NCBI RefSeq assembly: GCF_001653235.2 | Contig: NC_035791.1 | Coordinates: 4,216,001-4,280,000 of the forward strand | Source of the DNA: Pochonia chlamydosporia 170 | Taxonomy: Eukaryota > Ascomycota > Sordariomycetes > Hypocreales > Clavicipitaceae | Direction: 5' to 3' | DNA: 64,000 nucleotides | In this document: positions 34,441-45,070 of the stretch, piece after piece | Position numbering within the stretch: the first letter of the stretch is position 1 | Layout: every line of letters starts with the position of its first letter | Program-made: the position numbers and the translations under genes | The notes under the pieces: model-generated | What the model was told of the DNA's origin: nothing | What the model saw: only the letters and a program-made list of their open reading frames with translations | The model's database searches: none

Positions 34441-34986
34441 CTACAACATCTTCACAAAGAAGCTACAGTCACCTTTCTTCCCATCCGCACCCTTCGCATA
34501 ATCCGGACAAATCCCCCACTCCCTCCATCCAATCCTCTTATAAAACTCCCTCGCAGCTGTCTTCGTCGCCGTATCCAAAGTCAATACCTCAAGGCCCATC
34601 TCCTCTTTCGCAGTACACTCAGCCTCCTCCATCATGCGTCTTCCCAGCCCACCCCTTCGATGGTCCGGGTGAACTAGCAACTTGCGGACCTCGCCGCGGT
34701 AGGAGTGTGTCTCTTTGGCCATTTTGGCAACTAGTACAGTTGCAACGACTTGATTGGCTGGGTTAGTAGCGATGAGAAGTTTTGAGGTACTGTTGGTGCT
34801 TGTGATGGATGGGAAGACGTCAAGCCAGTGCTGGAGGGCGTCTTGTGGTGTTAGAGGGGCGAGGAAGCCAATTGATGAGAGGGCAGGGTCGTCGTTGACG
34901 CAGTGTAGGAGCAGGACTTTGAGGTCGGTGAGGTGTTGTTCTATTTGGGTTGGGTCGCTGAGTGAGGTGATGCGTATTGATGACAT
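34441..34986 (-). CDS. GNAT-family N-acetyltransferase
   Basis: 181 aa from the Met at 34986 (MSSIRITSLSD). The frame is open 14 codons further, but that part looks like leader. The acetyl-CoA loop is present as VRKLLVHPDHRRGGLGRRMM, the R/Q-x-x-G-x-G/A motif of GNAT enzymes. It is followed by LTLDTATKTAAREFYKRIGW, the usual motif B and the strand-bulge region. The closest general type is a small cytosolic acetyltransferase of unknown substrate. No neighbour suggests a pathway. Confidence 0.85.
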   Translation of the reverse strand: MSSIRITSLSDPTQIEQHLTDLKVLLLHCVNDDPALSSIGFLAPLTPQDALQHWLDVFPSITSTNSTSKLLIATNPANQVVATVLVAKMAKETHSYRGEVRKLLVHPDHRRGGLGRRMMEEAECTAKEEMGLEVLTLDTATKTAAREFYKRIGWREWGICPDYAKGADGKKGDCSFFVKML

Positions 34987-35379
34987 GGTGAGTTGGTTAG
35001 CAACAAAGCTGCAGTTTCTCAGCAACACATTGCAAGTTTAATGTTATTGTGAAGGTAAGCAGTATTCTCAATTATCTTTGAGTTTGCCAATTGAGTAAAT
35101 GTGTTGTGAAGGTTGGCAATGAATCACACTTCGGATGTCACGCGCTGTTGTGGAACTGATAAGCGGAGGGCGCACAAGGATGCTGATAACATGGCTAACA
35201 ATCGCTCCATTTACGCAACTCGTAAAATAACGATAATCATCAAGTTTCTCGATATTGCCAGTGGATTTCTTAGGTGAACGTACTGAAGGCGTTATTCATT
35301 TTACCCATAGATCAAGTCTAATACACCAAGCTTTTGCAATGTTACGCTACTGACTGTCACTCCACAACTCTAACACCAC
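34987..35379. other. Short intergenic region
   Basis: The promoter of the GNAT gene and the 3' flank of the PLC-like gene. No feature seen. Confidence 0.5.
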
Positions 35380-37260
35380 TCAAAAGACCTCGATCCCAAA
35401 CCCAGGGTTCTTCACATCCTTTTGTACAACCGTTCCGTTGAGAAACGTGGTTCCCTTTCTCAACACATCAACACGACCAGGATGCAGTGTCGGCGGAGGA
35501 TTATCATCAACAGTGCCATTGGCGTAAATGATGCCATTCCATGTCGAAGCCATTGCCTGCGCAGTTACTTCCTTCAGATTAATATTAGCGCCGGGAAGGA
35601 GAGGTGACCGTCTCCTGTTGATGTCGCAGTTCTCGCTAATCATGTACAAGTTCATGCCAATGGCAAACGTGTACATCTCTGCGCTGAGCTGGTCCCATTT
35701 CCACTGGTCGGCAACCACTATGCCAATGTAGTCCACAAGAATGGCTGTCGGCCAAGATTCTGGACTCATGTTGTTGAGACCCATCCAGTAGAGGGCAGGA
35801 TTTGTGGGAAGAATACCAATGTTCTGGATACTCAAGAGGGTTGTGGTAACGGGATCTGCGCTGACGATCCACTGGCCGATTAGGAACTGGTCGTTCTGGA
35901 AGTTGCCGCTTCTACTGACAGTCTTCCAATCTGCGGCTTGGTCATTTGCCATTTTCTCCGTGTCCGGTAAATCGGACCAGTTGTCCCAGACATCCATCAT
36001 GGAGTTTCTGTAAATGCCGTCTGAGACGGAGTCCTGAGGCACATCCGGCTTCAAGTTGCCATTCAAAAGAAAGAGGACACAGCCTTTGCCGCCGTTACGG
36101 TCCATAAAGTACGACGCCGGCTGCTTGTTAAACTTGGTGTTGAGATCGAGATTGCCACAGCGGTTGTTTACCCCCTTCAACTTGTTGAAGAAGTCTTGGA
36201 CGATGGCGTTGCTCCAATAAATTGGGCCGGCGGTAGGAATGTCAAGAATGCCGTTGAGGTATCGAACGCGGAAAAAGATAACTTCACCAGGGTTTTCTGC
36301 TGTAAACTGATTGATCTCCCTGACCACATCATCCAGAGACTCGCCGGTATTGCCAATGACTAGCTTGGCTAGCTCATCGTTGACATGCATTGTCCAGAAG
36401 CTATAGGAGTTTTGGTTTCCAATCTGGTGAATACTACCAACTCGAAGGTCGAACAGTCTGGCGCCAGCACGGAGTTGGTCGTAGATGTTCAGGCCTTGGG
36501 TTTGAGTGTTCTCCTCAGTGCCGATGGAACCAATTTTGCTACTGATTCGGCTCATGCCTGAATCATGTGTGGCAGGCATAACGATGTGCTGCATCTTTCG
36601 GTCCTTGATGACGTTGTACATCCCATTCATCCAGTTTCCTCGGCCATGTCGCAGGGATGCTGTGAATCCGTATGAATCGCTTCCGGTAATAACCAAGGTG
36701 ACTGCGGTTTCTTTACCGGGGTCCAGATATTCACGCTGACCCAGCCCCATGCCGGTCAAATCAATGATGGTCCGGCGAGGATAAGAGTCGGGGATGTGAG
36801 TTCTGGCTCTGATCTCAAATCTCTTATTTGTTCCCTGAATGGTGTAGTACGCTTCGCCACCATCATCTACCGGGTTCTTGCTAAGGTTTTTGGTATACTC
36901 GGCAGTATTTTGGCGGGATCGCCCTTGGGGAATATCGTCCCAGTCGAAAGTGTCCATCTGATACGAATGCGTGCGGCTTCGATCAAGGACGAATCGATGA
37001 GGAGTAAGATTGACGATGGTGATGTATTGTTTTGCTGGAAAGCCAACTTCCCGCAGGGGAATCAGAGCCCAAGGCATGTAACTTCCAGTTTTGGGTACTT
37101 GTGTGCTATACGTCCTGTCTTCCTTTCGGCACACATCTTGTACAGCTCGATTGCATTTCTCGAATTGTCTTGGAGTGGGCGTAGCAGTAGCTGTTTGTAC
37201 GAACAATAAAACGGACATAATGCTAGCCAGAACGGCCAGCATGATCCGAAGGTGCCCCAT
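35380..37260 (-). CDS. Secreted PLC-like phosphodiesterase (PI-PLC X-domain type)
   Basis: 626 aa from the Met at 37260. The frame stays open upstream to 37395, but the signal peptide begins here (MGHLRIMLAVLASIMSVLLF). After about 230 residues of beta-rich sequence comes the X-like region. IVMPATHDSGM carries the first catalytic-type His, LRAGARLFDLRVG follows, and the second His is in WTMHVNDEL. The Ca-independent bacterial-like PI-PLC pattern fits, as in many fungal secreted proteins of this type. The true substrate is unknown; some family members act on GPI or PI headgroups, and others may be inactive. It is intronless. Several N-x-S/T sites fit secretion. Confidence 0.82.
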   Translation of the reverse strand: MGHLRIMLAVLASIMSVLLFVQTATATPTPRQFEKCNRAVQDVCRKEDRTYSTQVPKTGSYMPWALIPLREVGFPAKQYITIVNLTPHRFVLDRSRTHSYQMDTFDWDDIPQGRSRQNTAEYTKNLSKNPVDDGGEAYYTIQGTNKRFEIRARTHIPDSYPRRTIIDLTGMGLGQREYLDPGKETAVTLVITGSDSYGFTASLRHGRGNWMNGMYNVIKDRKMQHIVMPATHDSGMSRISSKIGSIGTEENTQTQGLNIYDQLRAGARLFDLRVGSIHQIGNQNSYSFWTMHVNDELAKLVIGNTGESLDDVVREINQFTAENPGEVIFFRVRYLNGILDIPTAGPIYWSNAIVQDFFNKLKGVNNRCGNLDLNTKFNKQPASYFMDRNGGKGCVLFLLNGNLKPDVPQDSVSDGIYRNSMMDVWDNWSDLPDTEKMANDQAADWKTVSRSGNFQNDQFLIGQWIVSADPVTTTLLSIQNIGILPTNPALYWMGLNNMSPESWPTAILVDYIGIVVADQWKWDQLSAEMYTFAIGMNLYMISENCDINRRRSPLLPGANINLKEVTAQAMASTWNGIIYANGTVDDNPPPTLHPGRVDVLRKGTTFLNGTVVQKDVKNPGFGIEVF

Positions 37261-39442
37261 GATGAGGCTCGAGAGCCGTTCAAAAGTGCAAATTAAAGAA
37301 TAAAGTCTTTGCTGCTTCACTGCTTCACAACTACAGGAGTAGGCCGGTTTTCCATCCCGACGACAACGAGAGTCACAGGGCTTCACGAGAGTCATATACT
37401 TTTCTCATATCCTTGCCTGGAGTGGCATTTATTTCCACCCATGCTTTTTATTCGGAGAGTGTGATTGCAATGCGACCATCGGCGCTCCGGTGGTGCCTCT
37501 AGCCTCGTGAGCCGGGAACCCTATGGCCAACAACATGGCTTTCAACCCTCCACGCCATGGGCGCAACGCGCCGTAGCGAAGGAGGCGACGATGAGCTTTG
37601 CGAAAAAGGGCAGCTGAGATTGCTGCAAAGCAATCCTACTGGCGAAACGGTCAACGGGGTGGCTGATCCACGGGCGAACCACGCAGGAACATGGACTATG
37701 GATTGGGCAGAGGCCATCCAGTGACTAGTCCCAGAGGGGGAGTGGTGACCGAATGGGACGCATTCTGAATAGGAGGCAGAACTAGGAGCATATGCAAGAT
37801 TCTGGATGATGGACCATCTTGGCGGTGTCCCGCGCCAAGTCACGCCGAGGTCTGCCACCATCAGGAGACAGTATCAGCTGGGCGATGGCAAGACAGAATG
37901 ACAACTCAAGTGAGAACCTGGAGGAAATAGCTGCGCAAAGCAAATGCCAGACTGCCTCGGCGTTTGTTTTGCCATACACAATTGATGCGCGATGACTTTT
38001 GTCTGGTGTTCCTGTCGATCAACGGACCTGGAAGACTGAGCAAGTTGGCAGCCGAGTTGAGGATCTAGACCCTGGTGTCTCGAAGGATCGACTAAATGTG
38101 TTGAAATGTGCTGGCTGGATGTGGCTGGTGAGCAAGGGATCATGCAGATCCGGCACTGGTCGTGGGATCAAGGGGAATTGGTGTGGTAATTTGTCTTTGG
38201 TTCCAAGATGCTGGCCGGTCGAGCGTCGGTCGCTATGCGAAAGCAATATTGAAGGGGAACTGCCGCTCCTATAAAGGAAGTATATGCTTGCAATGTTAAC
38301 TCTGGGCTGTTCCATTAAAGGTTCGGGCATGCAAACCTTGACTTCAGTCTGCTCAATTGTTCGATGTGCCTTGCATTCGAGACGCTCCACAGAGTTCGCC
38401 CCCGCATTCTCTCATGCTAGTGATGCACCATGTTGACATCGGGACGCGGGACCTGGACCTGTCTCCTATCCACAGCACCCTCGCTTAGAGAGTTGCAGGG
38501 CTTTGCTCAAGTCCCCCTACCCTAATGCAGGCCAGTATTACAATCAATAAGTTAAAAGTAAAGCACCATCTCCAAAAACCACAGTTCGTATAATCCAGAA
38601 AAGGGATGATGTCCGAGGGAAGCAAAATGGTTTGGTAGCATCATTCTTGGTCAATTAAGGAAGGAGCACTTCTCATGCCTTCCAAAGTCTGGTGCGTCCG
38701 TGGGCCGCCCTTCAACATTTGAACCACTGAGAGAGGCATCAGGTTGGGAACCAGACGCTTCGCCGGCCCGACGTCTCTTTTTCGTTCTTTTTTATGAGTT
38801 CAGTCACTCCGGTGTCTGGTTTGAGAATCACTTCCCAGCTTTTCTCTCACTTTGGAATGACACGCGACGGCCGCATGACGCAGTTTGAATAACATATCGG
38901 CAACAGCGGTTGTGGTGCCCGCAAACAACCGGACATACAATTGCCTCTGGCCGTCGGGCCGAAAGAATCGACCTACATATATACAGTCTGTGGTAAAAAG
39001 CATTCGCCCACGTCCAAGTATACACTAACATATCTAAACATATTGTAGGATACACTGTGATATGTGATACCTCTGCTAGTTGAAGTACTTACGACCCCCG
39101 GATGTACATGACTTCACGAAGATGGCACAGACTCTCTTTCATTTAAAATCTCGGCCAAGCGACATCAAATTATGGTTCTACACTACCTGTAGCACGGACC
39201 AAATATATTTACATGTTCCATCAAGACCACATCCTCAATCCTCCGGCGCCCTTTCCCGCTGGCGACTGCGCCCCAAGTCTGCTCCATCCAGACAGCCAAT
39301 GTCGCAAATATGGCCATGGTCAAGACCCATGACGATACCGGCAAAAGCGAGTTTGATACCACGGTGGCATGAGCATCGACACATACTCGAAACCCGACCA
39401 GCTCATCCGAGTATGAGTATCGTCAGTGCCCACAGGAGACAT
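37261..39442. other. 2.2-kb intergenic region
   Basis: Upstream of the PLC-like gene and downstream of the 15-exon MFS gene. Minus-strand ORFs near 37.5-38.4 kb show no domain. No repeat or RNA seen. Confidence 0.5.
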
Positions 39443-41803
39443 TCATCCAAGGAACTTGGCGCGATTTTTCTTCCCGACAGCTCTGAGTTGTGGGCCGTAG
39501 AAATACAACTGATTGAAACTGCTGTTAGTAATGAAGAACTGGTAAAGATCATAGTCATAGACAATCTTACCGCCAACAAGAACGGAGCGCCTAGTCCAAC
39601 GGATAGAAAAGCTAAAAGCCCAACTCCCCAATCAACACCCAAACATTCGAACAGGCGGTCTCCAAACAAAGGAAAAACTAAGGCAGCGATTAGCCATGCT
39701 CTGCACGAAGGAGTTGTCACAGTCCAGACTCTAGGGGCTTACCTGCCGCAAACAGACATCGTAATACAGACACTGCAGTTCATATTAGAGAGAGGAAACA
39801 TGAACACGGAAAATCAACTTACATCCGGCCATTGCTGACGCAGGATACTCAAAACAGTCGATGATATAAAGTTGTATTGCCAACTGCAACGTTTCAGTAT
39901 TCTTTCCCTTAAGTGGCATCTAGTTACTCACAAATGTGTTCGCCATGCCGACGGTAAACACGGCTACTCCAACAAGAGGCTACTGCAAGTTAGTCCAAGG
40001 TAGGATCCAGATCAAATACGGGGTTGCTACCTACGACCATGAAGTGAGTCTTTAAAACTGAAAATCCATACAGGAACAACCCAGCAGAGGCACAAAATGC
40101 GCCGGGAAAAGCGCTGATGAGCCTAACGTGTGGGTTAGAAGGTCGTTTCCCAGCTGGACACTCTGATGTGCGAAAGGCACGTCACCTTGTTTCTGGTTTG
40201 TACTCCTTGTTTTTGTTGATTTCTCGCTTGTATATATATTGTACGATGACAGCGCTGCCTTGCATGCCAATCAATGCGCCGATACCTTCGGACATCAAGT
40301 CCATACCGACTATACCCGGCGAATGGCCATAACCACCACCGAATACACGTTCGAACTGTTGTGGTTAGCACGTCTGCGCCTTATTTCACTTGGGTCCGAG
40401 ACGTACTGTAGTGATCACAAGGTACAGAACCCCGAATATGAAGGCGTAATACAGCGATTGTAGGAAAAGAGCGGGATCGAGGGTCACATATATGACTGGC
40501 GCAATCAGTGGTCAAATCCTTACAAGTGGGGTGAAGCAACTTACGGGGTCTAATTGCAGACTCGATAATTGTGGAAGCCTTTCCTTTGCTGGTATCTCTG
40601 GGACGCAAATCTAGAACAGTGTACCACGCTTGACTTGGGTATTCCTTCTTGACTCGCTGAACTTTGTTCTGTAGAATAGTGGGAATGTAAGTTTCGTGGA
40701 AGAGAAGCAGAGCCATCAAGTCAAGGGCAACGGCAGCCATTGCCTAGGAAAGAACCGTCAGTCTCCATTCCCACGCAATTAAAGGAGCGAAGTGACTGAT
40801 TTGGACTCAACTTACTGGCACCCAACACGTCCACCTCCAGGAAGCTCGTTCAGACATCCAACCTCCACAAGAAGGCCCAAGAATTGGCCCGAGCAACCTA
40901 TATCACCGATCGTTAATAGCCGTAAATGTGTGAAAGAGTGACAACTCATACAGCGCACTTCCTAGCATCGCAGAGGCTCTAGCACGATCCGCAAAATCCC
41001 ACATATCGGTTAAGATGCCTCCATACACCGAGAGAGACGCTGAACCTCCAACGCCACTGAAGAATCTGCAGACAGCGAGCTGAGCAGTCTGGTTACTGCA
41101 TTAGCACCCTGAACAAACAAAGGCTAGCAAATCATGAATTCTCACCGTTTTGGCGAAGCCTCCTCCTAAGCAGAAAGCAGCAAAAAATAGATTTCCGCAT
41201 TGAAGAACAATTCTTCGACCGTAGATTTCACTCAAAGGCGCCAAGAAGATTGGCGCGAGGGCAAAAGAGAGTAAGAATATGGACACTTGGAGAGCACCCT
41301 TAATTGGATCGGTTTCACCAAGGTCCGCCATCATTGATTTCAGGGAAGGTGCGAATATGGTGCCTGACCAGTTAGTTGCAAGTGGTGAGCTATTCCGGAT
41401 TGATATATGAACATACTCGTAAATGGAGCGAGGAAGCAGTATACACCAGTAATGAAAGTGACGGTCCATTTCTTTCTTCGCGGCCAGGCCTGACACGTTT
41501 AGACATGTATAGCGACACCAAATGGTTGAGCACTTACTCGAGGGTGTTCGTTGGTCTCTCGAGACAAAACAACGAGATCTAGGCAACGAGGAACCGTAAG
41601 CAAAGCTTGTTGAAATGGAACTCGGCTGACATACTTGGATCAAGTTCTTGAAGGTCGTGTCCGTCATAGAAGATTTTATCAACACATAATTCTCTTTCTT
41701 TGGCCAAGTCATGGTAACGTGTTTCTACCACGCTACGGGCCGCGTCGACGGCCGTAGCGTTGGAGTCGTTGTTTTCTTTGCGTTCCGGGGAAGCCATATT
41801 CAT
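39443..41803 (-). CDS. MFS transporter, drug:H+ antiporter (DHA1)-like, 15 exons
   Basis: Exons 41803-41635, 41578-41538, 41489-41417, 41363-41146, 41088-40952, 40897-40816, 40743-40545, 40495-40407, 40355-40186, 40122-40035, 39979-39932, 39883-39823, 39772-39743, 39677-39571 and 39508-39443 join in phase to 525 aa. The cytosolic N-terminus is hydrophilic. The first helix begins in WTVTFITGVYCFLAPF. The MFS loop between helices 2 and 3 is LSEIYGRRIV (motif A type), and helix 4-5 holds RFFSGVGGSAS and LGPILGPSCGGW (motif C type). The last helices are in VGVAVFTVGMAN and LLAFLSVGLGAPFLL. It is an inner (plasma or vacuolar) membrane exporter or importer. It lies 0.94 kb from, and divergent to, a double-Zn2Cys6 regulator, so co-regulation is likely. 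Fourteen introns in 2.4 kb is unusually many for this family. Confidence 0.85.
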
Positions 41804-42739
41804 AAGGGAGAAAGCTGTATGAAGTATTTCTCCAAGGGGAAGCATAAGATGTTGATACGGAAGCATCAGCGACGCTGGCTGACAATGGAACTTGGATTCT
41901 TTATGACTGATCGAGAAAAAAATGTATATCACGAGACAAAGACAGATCGTCTACCCATCATATATCTATCAAAACTAGAAAAAATATTTACGTCATGAGA
42001 TAAAGACAGAGTGTCTACTCATCATATATCTATCCAGGTCCATGAACTCGCGACTGGCAGGTCACAGCATAACGGTCGCTTAATTCCGGCGATCGGCCGA
42101 GGTTTGGTAAAGTACGTGAAATCCTCGTAATGTGCTACTATCAGATTGATCTGATAAGAGAACATATGCGCCTTGCCAAATACTCGACTAAATTTACCCT
42201 TGTACTTGTCACCGAGATTTAAACACCAAGTTGGCCAGCAAGCTCCAGCTGAAATGCTCGGAGATCGGATCGACCCACAACTAGACCGTTTCGGCATCGA
42301 CATGCAATCTGATTGATCCGTTCTAAACATCCCCGTCATCGGACTCGGATTTTAGCCCCACAGTCGTCGGCCGATGATTTTTAACATTCCGTTCGAGAAC
42401 CTCGTCCGTCGTTCTCAGAGTGTCCTGGCGCTTGACACGAGTTTTCCCATTTACTTTAAGATACGAAGGTAGACAAAGGAAGGTGCATTGTCTTCTTCGT
42501 GGCTCTGGCGACACAGCACTCACGGCCTTGGCATGCCGCACCTACGCCATCTCATCTGGTATCCGGGTTTCCATCCTAACAACACCGTTGTTCTCCCTCG
42601 CCAGACCGGCTGCGGGGGCGGGAAAGTACCTTGGTAGTCGGATCGGGAAAAGGGACCAAGACCTCTCGACCGACAGCCACTCTATTCACGATCAGGGTAA
42701 TTTCGTCACCCGTCAAATAGACCCCTGCTACCACTCATC
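41804..42739. promoter_or_regulatory. Divergent promoter between MFS transporter and double-zinc regulator
   Basis: 936 bp between the two starts. It holds an imperfect direct repeat of 43 bp (41929-41971 and 41993-42035). CGG words typical of Zn2Cys6 sites also occur near 42335-42375, such as CATCGGACTCGGAT and CGTCGGCCGATG. Which protein binds is not known. Confidence 0.55.
41929..42035 (+). repeat. Direct repeat, 2 x 43 bp with 64-bp period
   Basis: Both copies contain AAAGACAG and CATCATATATCTATC; they differ at about six of 43 positions, several being C/T. They lie 126-232 bp upstream of the transporter start. Confidence 0.8.
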
Positions 42740-44933
42740 ATGCTTCAAACGGGAATACCATTGGGACGACCTATCTCGGCGTGCAGACGATGCCGCAAGT
42801 TTAAAGTGGGATGTGATAGGGCCAAGCCGAGCTGCAGCAGATGCACCAAAGCCAAGGTGGATTGTATTTACGTCTCTCCTCCGTCGTCCCCTTCTGCAGT
42901 TTCCACTGTGATGAGAGTTGGGCATGTCTCCAACACACTTCAAAACCACCCCGTGGGTCATGATGGCGTTTACATTGACGAGGCTTCTCCAAGCAAGCAT
43001 ACACGGGAAAGAGCAACTCAAGCCAAGCCAAACGAAGCCTCACTTCAGAATTTGTCATTATACGCATCCTCTCTTCGGCTTGGTCATGATCCACCGTCTG
43101 TTGATCTAGTCGGCTCCGGCAAACAAGTTGGCAAACTTACCCGTGACAGAGCCATCTTATCATGTATGAGATGCAGAAGGCACAAGGTCCGATGTGACAG
43201 ACAAATACCATGTGGTCGGTGTATCAAGAACAAACGAGAATCACAGTGTGTGTATTCGGAGACAGCAGCGCCGGTTCTCGGCCGCATCATTTCAGAAAAA
43301 CATCATGAAACGCTCAACTTGATTGCCACAAGTTTCATTGATTCAAAATGGGCTGCGACAGTTCGCAACGGCGCGCATTGGAACTCTTTGCTTTATGAGG
43401 TACCCAGACGCACGCAGCCCCGTCAATCCTGAAAATTACTAACCGCACGTTTTTACATCACAGATGAAGAATTACCTCCCTCCTGGACACGGGCAATATT
43501 CCAACCTCGATTTGCATCATGAAAAACCGATATCTGGCATGACTCCCACCATCAATTATCCTTTCAGCGGTGACACCTTAGGTCCAGACTCTATAGCACG
43601 CATTATCGCACAACTCCCTCCCCAAGCTGTGCAGCAGCTTTTTGTATCACAGTACTTCGACGCTGTCGAAAAGGTTTATCACCTCCTTGACAAAGACGCC
43701 TTTCAGAGCGAGCTACAGCAATTCTGGGAAGACCCTTCTTCCAAAGAAGATGACTGGCTCGCACAGTATTTCGTCATTTTATGCCTGGGGTGCCAGGCAG
43801 TGAACTACTGCGCCGAAGAGAGTGGCAAAGAAGCATATCACGGCTTACCGCCGAGTTTTCTACGCAGTGCGGAGATTTGTCTGAAGAGAACACCGTATCT
43901 TCTCATGGCTAGTCTGGACAACATTAGAACATTGGTGCTAATAGTCATGTCTAAGCAAATGTATGCCATGTCTTGCCACGAGGCAGACACTTGCTGGCCA
44001 CTCACCGGACTAATTGTACGGCTATCCATCCGAGTAGGACTACACCGTGTGGCGTCCCAGCCATACGAGCAGCTATCAGACGAGGACCGGATAAAAGCAA
44101 GAATATGGGCCGTGGTGCTCATGCTGGAAATGCGGCAGAGCCTCGTCTGCGGGATGCCTTTGCTCTTACGGCCCGTTGATATCAGTGGTACGGAAGTCAA
44201 GCGGGATGCATGCACCGGAAGCCCAATTCCGGAAATAGATGTCGAGCCGACTCCGGTCAAGCCCAGTGAAAATTCGATCCTGGTCAAAGTCTTTGCCAGT
44301 TCGAGCGATCTTTTATTCAGGGCCATTGAGCTCGCCACCTGTCCAAACGATTCGGTCCAGTACAGCGAAGTAGCAGAGGTCGACTCCTCGATGCGCCAAC
44401 ACCTTTATCAGTCTGGCATCGGCCTCTACAACAGCCACTTGGGTATAGACAGCACCGAAGAAGTCGACCTAGAAGTATGCATGATCCAGATATTCTTCCG
44501 CCAGATACTGATGGCCCTCCACGGCCGCTTCGCTCTGCAGCCCAACGCATCAACCGAGTACCCCGTGTCATATGTCTCGTCATTAGAAAGTGCCCTGGCG
44601 GTTATTGCCTTTCAGAGGGATTTGTGCGAAGGCGATAAATGGGTGCAGCTCTGTGCCTGGTTTGCCGGATTCTTCAGACACGAATTCTTCACGGCCGCCA
44701 TGACGGTGTGCTCTCAACTGGTGCGCGACTTGGAGGTTACGAATATGCCGTCGCATGCGAACTTTTGCGAAACACAACCGCAGGAGCTTATGCTTGATGC
44801 TTTGCAGTCTTGTAGGGATATGTGGGGGAAGGAGAAGAATTGGTCGGTTTGTAATGCGAATGCGTTTGCGTTGGTGGACAATTTAGTTCGGATACTGCGT
44901 CAGGCGCAGGAGCAGGACTCTACGACTACGTAG
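42740..44933 (+). CDS. Transcription factor with two Zn2Cys6 clusters and fungal_trans domain
   Basis: Two exons (42740-43399, 43464-44933; 64-nt intron, phase 0) give 709 aa. Cluster 1 uses Cys 15, 18, 25, 32, 35 and 42 (CRRCRKFKVGCDR, then CSRC). Cluster 2 uses Cys 142, 145, 152, 158, 161 and 170 (CMRCRRHKVRCDR, then CGRC). Each is a complete Zn2Cys6 set with the basic loop. The second exon holds the fungal-specific transcription factor domain: LFVSQYFDAVEKVYHLLDK, LTGLIVRLSIRVGLHR and RIKARIWAVVLMLEMRQS. Most fungal regulators have one binuclear cluster. It sits head-to-head with an MFS gene and tail-to-tail (137 bp) with the dehydrogenase-kinase gene, which suggests pathway-specific control. 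Confidence 0.9.
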
Positions 44934-45070
44934 ATCAAGTAGATTGGTGTAAGATGATGAAATGGCATGGTAGAAGAAAATATCCAGTTGCTACTAAAGT
45001 ATATGCTATGTATTATATTTCGTGACGGGGCATGCATCTGTGGCGTCGTATCCAACGAAAAACTATGTCA

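Noticed and set aside
35422..37209. Plus-strand ORFs opposite the PLC-like gene
   Set aside because: Antisense shadows of a strong secreted-protein reading frame.
39080..41932. MFS region as a broken pseudogene
   Set aside because: Apparent stops all fall in GT-AG introns, and 15 exons join to one 525-aa frame.
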